Of a DNA stretch of 64,000 nt, positions 8,631 through 18,100 are shown piece after piece (positions within the stretch are counted from its first letter, which is position 1; each line of letters opens with the position of its first letter). This DNA comes from Flavobacterium salilacus subsp. salilacus. Lineage in GTDB: Bacteria; Bacteroidota; Bacteroidia; Flavobacteriales; Flavobacteriaceae. The position numbers and the translations under genes were made by a program. The notes under the pieces were generated by a model. That model ran no database searches, was not told the origin of the DNA, and was given only the letters and a program-made list of their open reading frames with translations. The stretch is taken from NCBI RefSeq assembly GCF_004634195.1, contig NZ_SKBP01000002.1, forward strand, positions 1 to 64,000, in the 5' to 3' direction.

Positions 8631-9611
8631 TCAATCATTTTTACAAGTTGTACAGATCCATTGCTGTTCATCATCATTCCATTCATATTTACCTTCTTGC
8701 AGGTCATCAATATTTCCGAGAAAAGTTTCTATGAAATGAGACGTTTTATTTTCGTTATAATATACATCATCAGCTTCTTCTTCTTCTTCTTGATTAGCCA
8801 ACCATCCTGCGTTAAAGATATCTGACCACCCTGCGTTTATAAATTGTTGAGTATAAATGTTTTTATCTGCTTTCCCTAGATTGCCACCAGCTTGGAAAGG
8901 ATCAAAATCTGCAACTAAAGATATTAGTACCTTTCTAACTTGGGGGTCTTTACTAGTTCTTATGTAGTATTTTAATGCCGCAACAAAACCTTTTCCATAA
9001 ACACCTCCCATACTATGGGTAATTATCTTGATTGACTCAGTTATGTTTCCTTGAGTATCTCTTGCTAAACTTCCAATAATTTCGGCAGCTTGTTCCTTCC
9101 CTTTTTGATATCCTTGCTCGAATCTTTGCCCAGAGGTGAAATTATTAAGTAAAGAACCTGGAGAACCATCAATATATCTAGCATTATAATCTCCAAAATG
9201 AGTCATTACACTACTATCAAAAGCTATCTTTTTCTTATAAGTTCCATATGTTTGCCATTTAAAACCAACAAAACTTTCCGTTCCCGTCATATATCGAATT
9301 GTTTCAGAACTTCTCCAATATGAAGCACCTCCACCACCTAAACCATTAATAAATATAACAAGATTTCCATCAGGGTCAACTGCTTGAAGTGGAGTATTTA
9401 GAGCATAAACATAAGGAGATGTAGCAAAATATAACTCAGCTTTGTTATCTATCCTTGACCACCTACCAATAGCAGGGTTATAATTCCTTGCTCCATAATC
9501 ATACCAGTCAAGTCCCAGAGCTTCTGTAAATTCCTTTCCATTATATTTATAGTTTTGGGCTACAGCATTACCTATAGGCTGAACAATTGCTCCTTCTATT
9601 TTATGCTTCAA
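8631..9611 (-). CDS. Orphan Rhs C-terminal cassette 1, lipase-like alpha/beta hydrolase tip
   Basis: Residues 1-82 copy the Rhs core end (MKHKIEGAIVQPIG, YNGKEFTEALGL, VDPDG). The tip carries THSMGG at 198-203, the serine-hydrolase nucleophile elbow, after a VIFINGLGGGG segment that may form the oxyanion region, so a lipase/esterase toxin is likely. An EEEEEADD run sits near 275. The core part shares 131 bp with one mismatch with the full-length gene (9520-9650 against 11182-11312), which makes this the best recombination donor. The start is TTG only. Distantly related to the tip of cassette 3. Confidence 0.77.
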   Translation of the reverse strand: MKHKIEGAIVQPIGNAVAQNYKYNGKEFTEALGLDWYDYGARNYNPAIGRWSRIDNKAELYFATSPYVYALNTPLQAVDPDGNLVIFINGLGGGGASYWRSSETIRYMTGTESFVGFKWQTYGTYKKKIAFDSSVMTHFGDYNARYIDGSPGSLLNNFTSGQRFEQGYQKGKEQAAEIIGSLARDTQGNITESIKIITHSMGGVYGKGFVAALKYYIRTSKDPQVRKVLISLVADFDPFQAGGNLGKADKNIYTQQFINAGWSDIFNAGWLANQEEEEEADDVYYNENKTSHFIETFLGNIDDLQEGKYEWNDDEQQWICTTCKND

Positions 9612-9745
9612 TCCAAAAGGGTAATAATGGTCTTCTTCAATAACTTCCAGCTTCTTTTTATTATAACTGAAATGTTGCAGGCTAAAAGTGTTTTTAGAGC
9701 CCTAATATTTACAATCAAAGTAAAACCCTAATCTGATACATTACC
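9532..9745 (-). repeat. Type A cassette leader (cassette 1)
   Basis: Begins in the last codons (NVSD) of the DUF922 gene 9728-10294 and runs through the TGTAAATATTAGGGC element into codons for [31 protein letters not shown] and YNGKE. The lower-coordinate part is nearly identical to the core of the full-length Rhs gene. Confidence 0.8.
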
Positions 9746-10294
9746 AATTTCATATTCCTTTAATTCTTCTAGCTCACTTTTAATTTTTTTTCTCCATAAA
9801 GCCTGTCTTTCTTCATTAAAATATACTTCATTATCATATTTTTCATTATAATCTTCAACCTCATTTAGGTAAGTATCAAAAACTTTTTGGTATTTCGCAA
9901 CGTCTATAATCCCTTGGGCATTTAATTTATCAAATTCCTTTCTAATTTTTCTTGTATAGATTTCTCCTATATCAAAATGAAGCTGTTCATGATCTAAAGT
10001 ATAATCATCATCTACTTTAGTCCAAGATTTGTTTTTCACAAAAAAGCAACATACCTTAAATACAGGAATTCCATTTTTATGTGAGCTGTCTGTTATTTCA
10101 ATTGAGGTTTGAGTACTTGCTACTAAAATACAGGAATCATCCATATTTGGTATTCCTTGAAAATCAGTCCATTTTAACTTTCTATTTTTATCCCATAAAA
10201 GTTTATCTTGTGTATTTCCTACATATGAATAAAAACCTGAAAGAATATAAAGGAAAGAAGGAAATAATATTATATATATCTTTTTGAAATTCAT
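9728..10294 (-). CDS. DUF922-like exported putative Zn-dependent protease (188 aa)
   Basis: Sits 10 nt after the full-length Rhs gene, where an immunity gene would be. Residues 1-26 are a signal peptide or membrane anchor. LLWDKNRKLKWTDFQG (32-47) and DHEQLHFDIGE (101-111) match the DUF922 family of predicted zinc-dependent proteases; HEQLH is an HExxH motif. It is therefore an enzyme-like protein rather than a typical immunity protein. The C-terminal NVSD and stop fall in the leader repeat, showing that it moves with the same cassette boundary. It may process the Rhs protein or act with the OmpA-like tip; that is inference. Confidence 0.72.
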   Translation of the reverse strand: MNFKKIYIILFPSFLYILSGFYSYVGNTQDKLLWDKNRKLKWTDFQGIPNMDDSCILVASTQTSIEITDSSHKNGIPVFKVCCFFVKNKSWTKVDDDYTLDHEQLHFDIGEIYTRKIRKEFDKLNAQGIIDVAKYQKVFDTYLNEVEDYNEKYDNEVYFNEERQALWRKKIKSELEELKEYEIGNVSD

Positions 10295-10304
10295 TTTTTA
10301 TAAT

Positions 10305-13300
10305 TTAATTTTTAACAGTAAATGTTGCTGAAGGTAAAGATCCATTAGTAGATATTTTACCTCTAGTAACCCTTATTCTAGAAGGATTAATCCCTTTTCT
10401 AATAAGATAAGCTTCTATAGCTCTCGCTCTCCCTAGTTGTAATTGGCCTATAGTTCCACGTTGTCCATCAACTTTTGCTCCTGTATTTGAATCGATTGAT
10501 TCTGAAGTTATGAATGAAGCATTACCATGAATCAATATAGTTAATTGAGGATAATCCACTAATGTTTTAATCAAGTTTTTAAGTGTTTTATGTGCAGATG
10601 AATTATCTAATGAAGTAGAACTATTTGCAAATTTTATATCTGCGTCAAAGGTAGTTCTACCATCGGATTTAATTTCTCTGCCATTAACTATAGGATTAGG
10701 CATTCCTTTAATTGGTGGTGGATTATGGATTACTCCAACTATTGGGATTTTCATACTAAACGGATCTATTGGCAAAACTTGTAATGCTCTAACTGGTTTT
10801 CTATCATCATTCTCACCGTCATCTTCTGATTTAGATTTTGTACTACTCCTTTTTCTATCAAATAAATTCCTTAATTTTTCATTTATTTTTGGAAAATCCA
10901 TTCTACTCCAAGAATCAGCATAAGATTCAGGGTGTTGATAACAACCACAATTATTTCCTGAAAATAATCTAGCTATACCATTACCTATACGACTAAAAAA
11001 ATTACCAATAACATTAAGAATCCCTAAACCATATTCATCTCTGTAAAGAACAGGGTTGTTGTCACTGGCAACATACGGAGATTGATAATTAACGAAATCA
11101 GCCATCGGGTCAACCACTCCAAATCTTCCTATATCAGGCATATACATTCTAGCTCCTAAATCATACATATTAAGTCCTAATGCTTCTGTAAATTCCTTTC
11201 CATTATATTTATAGTTTTGGGCTACAGCATTACCTATAGGCTGAACAATTGCTCCTTCTATTTTATGCTTTAATCCAAAAGGGTAATAATGGTCTTCTTC
11301 AATAACTTCCAGTTTCTTTTTCTTATAGTTAAAATGTAATACACTAAAAGTAGTAGTAACCTGTGTAACTCCCGTTTTACGTATGTATAAAGATAAACCG
11401 AGGTTATCAGCCGATACTGTATGCTCAAAATGTAGTGTTTGCTGTCCCGGTGATAAATAGCCTACCGAAAATTCTTCCCATACCCCCTCACTTGGGTCAC
11501 TCTCCCTTATAACCACACTCACTGAATTTGTTGTTCCTTTGTCTATAGTCAGTGTAAACTCATAACGTTCCCCTTTAGATACTGAAGTTGAAATTCCCTT
11601 CCGAACTCCGGCATAAGGTTCTGTCACATTTACAACGAGAGCCCCATTTTGCAACTGTGCCGCAGCATTTTCTTGTTCAGTAAAGCCTCCCAAATCTGTA
11701 TCAAAAGGGATATCAACTTCCTCCTGAACAGCATCGGTATAGCTCAACCGTACATTACCCAAATGGTCTTTATACTGGTAAACATACGAAAAATTTTCAT
11801 TATTTTCATTATAACTTGCATACCCTTCCGGGTGTGGTAAAAATTGTAGCACATCATTTTTATATACAAAACCATTGGTATATGTTGTTTTTGTAACAGT
11901 ACTGTTTTCGGTTACTTTCTTTTCCAGCTTTGTTCCAGCAGCATCATATACATACTCTATTGCATTGTTATTCCCAAAATCAATATGTACAGGCAGGTTA
12001 AGGTGGTTGTAAGTAATTCCTTCTGTAACTATACCTTTATTCAAGTCCATGTTCATATTTCCATTGTCATCATACCTGTAGTCGTCTTCTCCCTGGTTTT
12101 CAGGACTGCCGGTATCTCCATCATTAAACCCTTCGGTATCGGCATAATCATCTACGCGTATCAATCGGTTACTATGCGGTTTATAGGTATAGCTTAAAAC
12201 GTCTATCTTATCAAAATTGCCTGTACTGGTTATACCATACCTTTCAAGGTTTAATATATTCCCGTTCTTGTCATATACTATTCCTCCCTCTCTGTAATCA
12301 CTAATTCCTGTAACGCCCGGCGCTCCAAAAAGGTTGGCTTCTGTAAGCCTGTTTAGTACATCATATTTATAGGCATAAACTTTTAAATCATCATCACTTT
12401 TACTTCTATAAAGGGTTTCAGCAATATTACCGTTATACAAAGGCTCTGCCTGCAAGCCTATGCTGGGGCTTGCTGTTACATTGGTATAATTGACACCAAA
12501 AGCAAACAGGTCGGATGTTGCAGATAAACCTTGTTCCACATTGTTTATACCTTTGAGCCAGCCCCTTATATTATAATTGTAGTTAACCGTTTGTAGCGGG
12601 GTTGTTGCAGTAGCTTTTCCGCCCACACCTTTACGGATTAATTGTCCTAAGTCATCATATATATTACTTGATATTAACTCTGTAGGATTATCGTTTATTT
12701 TTTGTTTATGTTCTAATAATCTTTCTGCATAATCATAAGTATAATAATCCTCAATATCTACAGAAACAGCGCCGTTTACAGTAAAATGGCTAAATTTATC
12801 TTTACTCTCTAATACCTGACCTGTAAAACTAAGATTATAATTAGTATCCCTTCCCGAATAGTTATATCCATCCTCTGTATGCGACCATACTACTCTTCCT
12901 TTATCATCATAAGCATTAAGCGCATTACTCCACCAGTCTGTTCCCAGTACTCTTATTTTACTGCCTGTTTGTAAACCTTTTGTTCGAGAACTTATACTTT
13001 TATTATACCAATTTGTTGAGGGGATATTGACACCCGTGTTGAAAGTATAATTGTCATAATAGTTTATAGTAAACAGGTTAAGGGCTGTTCCTCCGGTTTC
13101 CGGATTAGCTACCAAGTTTTGTGTAGGAAAAACAATGTTTGAGTAATAAACAGGGCTACCCCCACTGGTAAATGAGGATGTTGTTGTTTTAGCTTCATTA
13201 AAAACAGTATTATCGTTTACATCATTTTGTATTGTTTTTCTCTCTCTGTTATCGTAGTATTCTCCTGTATATGCCACTCTGTCAAAAGTGTCATATTTCG

Positions 13301-15161
13301 TAAACAGCCACCCGTTTTTTATTCGAAGGTTTTCATCCTGGATTAGGATGGGTCTGTCACGTTTATCATATACAATATGTGTCCAGCCATTATCAGGAAT
13401 GTGTTTTGCTATTATACGATTACCGATATCATAATAATAGATATAACATAATCCTTGTAAAACTGCGTAATCTATAGAATAGTTAACTGTAGCAAAAAAA
13501 TTAGTGTAGAATGGTAAATTATATAAATTACCATCACCTAAAATGTAAAGATTATTGCTTATAATACTGATATTATAATTATATCCCGGTCCGGATATGA
13601 AACCTATATTTTCCATATCAGGCAGTCTTCTCTGTATATCCAGCGGGATAACAGATCCTGTTTTCAACTTACAGGCAATATCCGAAGTAATATTAAATGT
13701 TAAAGTTACCTGATCGTCTTTATCTACCCTTATAGAAACCCCTCCCATAGCATTATATGCGTTAGGAATATAGGTAGTTAATATCTCATCGTTATCTAAC
13801 CCCGACAGCGCAGTTTCATAATCTTTAACTGTCTGCGGATCTGCTTCGTAAATTTGTGTCCATGGATAATTTCTTTCATATTCCAGTTTCTTGTCTCCGG
13901 TAAAGCTTGTCATAATTGAGCCAACATTTCCCGAGCCATCTACATGAATAAAATTACTTTTTATCGAAAAATAATAAGTGTAACCTACTCCTTTTATTTC
14001 TCCTAATTCTTTATCCTGAAAAGTTCCGATATCTTTCAAATCGATTATATAACCTGTATTTAATGGCATGGCATTAGCAGTTGTAATATTCAAGTTCAGT
14101 GCTAAACTACCATCTTCTTCTGTCGTCAGAGAAAAGCCTCCCTGTCCGCCATATTTATCCATCAGGTCGATGTTTAAAATATCCTCGTTATTATACTCCA
14201 TTAATTCTTTATCGTAATCATCTGCAAGTTTTTGATCTACTTTTACTAAAGAAGTCCATGGATAATTTTTGACTGTTGCCCGAACATATCTGATAGATAC
14301 TTTTACAATATTATCAGCAGCAAGAGGGGGAATAACATAAGCCAAGTTACCATATTTGTCATATACATACTGTGTATCATGAGGCTGACTTTCATTATAT
14401 GCCCGTTTTAAGACTACCCTGCCGTTTTTATCTTTAAATTCCTCAACTGTATTGTTCTTCCCGTCCGAAGAAACCCAATTTTCATCTTTTACAACTGTTT
14501 TGTATAAACTTCCAGGAGGATAGTATTGAGGATTATTACCATTAATGGTATTAGTACCATGAAAATATAAGGATGATACCTCTGTATCATTCGGATCAGG
14601 ATATCTTACCTCAAAAAATCGTACTTCTTCTGATATATTTGTACTATATATATATTTAATAGTGTGATTATTGTTCTTTTTCCATGCTTCTCCCGGAGCC
14701 GCTTGTTCCATAACCCGGTTTAAAGGAGAAGTCTCATAAATAGTTTCTGAATAAGGATTAGGATTTGTAATCGAGAGATCTTCCGGGTATTTGTTTGAAT
14801 AATAAGAAGTAAGAGTAGGTATCAAAGTGTTATTATTCCTATAATTTGGAGAAGAATTATTTCCAATAGTGGAAGGAACTGGAAGATATTGCTTTACTTG
14901 TCTTCCAAAATCATCATATGTTACAGGAGTTACGATATCCTGCCCCTGACCTCCTGCCTTCACATTCACTATTTGTTTGACACGTCCCAACCCATCAAAA
15001 TAATTAATGCTTACAATAGTATCATTAGTAGAGACACCATTGGTGGAGGGATTTTTATAGTGAATTTTTTTAATATAATTCTCAGAGGGATTTTGACTGT
15101 ATGCTACCGTAGTAAATGCAAGCAGTACAACTAATATAGTGGTTATTTGTATCGGTTTCAT
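10305..15161 (-). CDS. Full-length exported Rhs/YD-repeat protein with OmpA-like tip (1618 aa)
   Basis: Residues 1-22 are a Sec signal peptide (MKPIQITTILVVLLAFTTVA). Residues 26-280 are a DUF6443-type Rhs N-terminal region (NYFDGLGR, YVIPPL). Two tandem inserted repeats follow (about 299-415 and 431-548, each starting NYPWT). The YD-repeat shell then runs to a DHLGNVRLSY motif, a beta-sandwich-like insert (about residues 1265-1360), and the core end ([43 protein letters not shown]). The final ~120 residues resemble an OmpA C-terminal domain (LTILIHGNA, QLGRARAIEAYLIRKGINPS). The second DPxG motif of the orphan cassettes is DEYG here. Eleven nt separate it from the upstream gene, so co-transcription is likely. 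It is the probable expressed scaffold that receives tips from the downstream cassettes. Confidence 0.85.
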   Translation of the reverse strand: MKPIQITTILVVLLAFTTVAYSQNPSENYIKKIHYKNPSTNGVSTNDTIVSINYFDGLGRVKQIVNVKAGGQGQDIVTPVTYDDFGRQVKQYLPVPSTIGNNSSPNYRNNNTLIPTLTSYYSNKYPEDLSITNPNPYSETIYETSPLNRVMEQAAPGEAWKKNNNHTIKYIYSTNISEEVRFFEVRYPDPNDTEVSSLYFHGTNTINGNNPQYYPPGSLYKTVVKDENWVSSDGKNNTVEEFKDKNGRVVLKRAYNESQPHDTQYVYDKYGNLAYVIPPLAADNIVKVSIRYVRATVKNYPWTSLVKVDQKLADDYDKELMEYNNEDILNIDLMDKYGGQGGFSLTTEEDGSLALNLNITTANAMPLNTGYIIDLKDIGTFQDKELGEIKGVGYTYYFSIKSNFIHVDGSGNVGSIMTSFTGDKKLEYERNYPWTQIYEADPQTVKDYETALSGLDNDEILTTYIPNAYNAMGGVSIRVDKDDQVTLTFNITSDIACKLKTGSVIPLDIQRRLPDMENIGFISGPGYNYNISIISNNLYILGDGNLYNLPFYTNFFATVNYSIDYAVLQGLCYIYYYDIGNRIIAKHIPDNGWTHIVYDKRDRPILIQDENLRIKNGWLFTKYDTFDRVAYTGEYYDNRERKTIQNDVNDNTVFNEAKTTTSSFTSGGSPVYYSNIVFPTQNLVANPETGGTALNLFTINYYDNYTFNTGVNIPSTNWYNKSISSRTKGLQTGSKIRVLGTDWWSNALNAYDDKGRVVWSHTEDGYNYSGRDTNYNLSFTGQVLESKDKFSHFTVNGAVSVDIEDYYTYDYAERLLEHKQKINDNPTELISSNIYDDLGQLIRKGVGGKATATTPLQTVNYNYNIRGWLKGINNVEQGLSATSDLFAFGVNYTNVTASPSIGLQAEPLYNGNIAETLYRSKSDDDLKVYAYKYDVLNRLTEANLFGAPGVTGISDYREGGIVYDKNGNILNLERYGITSTGNFDKIDVLSYTYKPHSNRLIRVDDYADTEGFNDGDTGSPENQGEDDYRYDDNGNMNMDLNKGIVTEGITYNHLNLPVHIDFGNNNAIEYVYDAAGTKLEKKVTENSTVTKTTYTNGFVYKNDVLQFLPHPEGYASYNENNENFSYVYQYKDHLGNVRLSYTDAVQEEVDIPFDTDLGGFTEQENAAAQLQNGALVVNVTEPYAGVRKGISTSVSKGERYEFTLTIDKGTTNSVSVVIRESDPSEGVWEEFSVGYLSPGQQTLHFEHTVSADNLGLSLYIRKTGVTQVTTTFSVLHFNYKKKKLEVIEEDHYYPFGLKHKIEGAIVQPIGNAVAQNYKYNGKEFTEALGLNMYDLGARMYMPDIGRFGVVDPMADFVNYQSPYVASDNNPVLYRDEYGLGILNVIGNFFSRIGNGIARLFSGNNCGCYQHPESYADSWSRMDFPKINEKLRNLFDRKRSSTKSKSEDDGENDDRKPVRALQVLPIDPFSMKIPIVGVIHNPPPIKGMPNPIVNGREIKSDGRTTFDADIKFANSSTSLDNSSAHKTLKNLIKTLVDYPQLTILIHGNASFITSESIDSNTGAKVDGQRGTIGQLQLGRARAIEAYLIRKGINPSRIRVTRGKISTNGSLPSATFTVKN
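11182..11312 (-). repeat. Core segment shared with cassette 1
   Basis: 131 bp inside the full-length Rhs gene that matches 9520-9650 with one difference (position 11271 against 9609). It encodes [13 protein letters not shown] to GKEFTEA. The other cassettes carry the same region with more differences. It is a candidate site for homologous recombination that would exchange the tip. Confidence 0.8.
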
Positions 15162-15172
15162 GTAAGGATTTC

Positions 15173-18100
15173 TTAGTTGTCGGATTTAAAGTTATATTCA
15201 TTTTCCTCAAGGATATTTCCATCTTCATCTTTTATGTATTTCAGCCTGTTTTGGCTGTCATATCCATAATAAGAGGTATAGCCCTTAGGGTCTGTCATAC
15301 TGGTTATACCAATTAAAGGATCGTAGGTATAAGTGGTAACCATTGCCTGCGGAAAAGCTGACCTCAAATTATTTAGTGCTGTTCTTAGTGCTTGTTCAGT
15401 ACAACTAACTTGCCTGCAATTATCAATATCAGAATTAGATAAAGTTTGTAGGTTATTCACATAAGATGATACGACAGAACCATAGGCAACATTCTCTATC
15501 GTTGCTATAGGGAGGGTTTTGTTGTATCCCCAAATTACACAGGTAGAATTTCCATCTTCTACGTGATATTCTATTATATTCCCTTTATCGTCATACTGAT
15601 CATAATATATTTCTCTCTCATAATTCGGATTTTGAGTACCTCTTGGTCGTACTTTAACTCTACTAACAAGGTTGGAAGGGTCGTTATAGAAATAATAGCG
15701 TTCTTCTTTCAATTCTTGGTTGCCATATAAATTACCTTGATAAGTACGAGTCCTTTGAGGTAACATTAATTGGTTTTTATATGAGGTTTGGTATGACGTA
15801 TAGTAATCTATAGTTTGTTTTTCAATTCCTCGATTAGGGTCTGCCACTGTTATTGATTTTTTTCTGTAAAAATTGTCGTATTCATAACTTGTAGTTGCAA
15901 TAACATTTCCTGCATCAAAGTATTCTGTAACAGTTTGATTTTTAAGAAGATTTTTAGTTTTTCTTAACGGATAATAAAAGAAGAGATACTCATGAAAAAC
16001 TTCTTGTATTGGAGGTACAGCATAGGTATGATTACCAGAACCTGTTCTGGGATATCCATAATTTCCGGGTACCTTAACAACTTTAACGTTATAAGAAGCA
16101 GTTGTACTGGTATATATTGTAGGTAGAATTGATTGATATGTATATTCCTTTTTAAATTTCGGAGTATTATAGATATCGTAAACTATTTCTTGCGTCAATA
16201 AACCATTATCTAAATCCGTGGGACGAATCGAAAAACCAAACATGTCGAATAAAGACTTTGGCACTCCAAAACCAAACTTATCTCTGGCACTTACATCAGG
16301 AACGTTTGTATAAAAATGTTCAGTTTTACCATTTGTTGTTACCGTATTTGATGATACCTTTTCAACTGTTACTGTATCATAACCAACCCCATCGCCATTA
16401 CCCAAAATATTAGTTTGATATAATGAGTTATTATAACTCATTATTTTATTACCTGATGTTACTGTGTAGTAAGTACATTGAGTGCCACCACATACTTGGT
16501 TATCATTATAGGTTGTATAATGACTTTCGCTGTCATTGTAAGCTACATATGGAGGTATATGTTTACCTCCAGAATACGTATATTTAGTTTTATAAGATGT
16601 ACCATCTCCCGGCCTGTCAATAGTTTCTTTTATCCTAAGACCGAAACCTCTACTTATAGTCTGAGGATAATCATTTACAAAATTATCATTGGCATCTAGT
16701 ACTGTTTTATTGTTATAATCTGGAAAAAAGTAATTATCAAACTCGTTGAGTTCATAAATGAATTCTGTAGTTCCTCCTGTAGGATATTCTATTTCCTCTA
16801 ATATTCCTATTTTGCAATACTCAGAGTGTGCTGATCGGTTAGCTATACCTTCTATTGAAGGCATTAAATCATGAGCCCACTGGGGTATTAAGGAAGAATC
16901 TTCATATAATCTAAACGGATTACTTGAAGCAGTTGTATTAGGAGCCCCATTATAAAAGCCCCAATAATCAAAAGAGTTTGAGTTTTTATTAGGAAAAGGA
17001 GTGTTGTTATATTTAAATTTATAGCTATTGTCACCATCTTGAACACTCAATAATTTTAATCGTTTCTGCGTGTTATTACTGGAATAAGCGGAATTAAAAT
17101 AATCATACTCTAAATTGATATTTTTGACTATATTATTTTTATAAAGAACTGATATACCAGATAATTTCTTATCATAAGGAATATCAATGCGATCTGTATT
17201 ATTAAATATAAGTTCTGAATCACCAAACTCAATACTACTTAAACATGATTTGTCCTGACGAAGTGTTGCATTAGTATTTCTATAGTAATGGATATGTTTC
17301 CCAGTCGGTGGTTGATATGAACCAAATTCAGGCCCTATTAGTGGCCACCACTGATCTATCAAACCCAAACCTAGAGACTGTTCAGTATGTCTGTATGTTA
17401 CATTTAAAAACTCAGTTCTACTGGATTTTGAAGTTGTAGATGTTATTTTGGGTAAATCTGTATAATTGAATGTTGCTATATTGCCTTTAGTATCCTCAAT
17501 TTTAGTAATTTTCCAAATTCTGGAATATGATGTATATATATCAAGTCCCTCATCTTGAGGAGTTACAACACTAGTAAACGTTTGATAACCTGTTCCTGAC
17601 GTATCATTTAAGTTAGTAGTATATCCTGAACTAGTTAGAGAGGGTGTGTTATAATTAACTAATTCTTCTTCAAAAAAATAAGATGTACCATCCGGGGCAG
17701 TAATTTTAAAACTGTATGTATTCGAACCATTGTTAATAAGTTTAACTGCATATTTATCACCGCTTAAAACAGAAACAGAACCAAGAGTGCCAGAAGTATT
17801 GTTGATAGGACTGTAATAAAATATAATTTCATGACCAAAAAAATTAGCCTTAAATAAGTCTATTTCCATGTCATCTCCAAAATAGGGGTTATTATACCAA
17901 TCTAAAACTGGTTTATAGTCGTAAAGTTGTCCATTCCTAGGATAAGGAACGAAATTACTGAAACTTCCATCTGTTCTCACTCTTCCCATAAAATATTTAT
18001 CCCGGCTGATAGGATCTGCTGGGTCTAAAAGTAACCTGTCAGGAGTCATGGGATCTATATTACCAATTGGGTATGCGTCAAAATACCTTCTTGGATAGTT

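Noticed and set aside
1428..9745. Leader repeats as insertion sequences or CRISPR repeats
   Set aside because: They encode part of the Rhs core, have no transposase or terminal inverted repeats, and the spacing (about 1.5 kb with genes) is not CRISPR-like.
10305..15161. Frameshift or assembly error in the Rhs gene because of the inserted repeats
   Set aside because: The frame is open throughout and the two inserts are complete, similar domains, so a real insertion is more likely.
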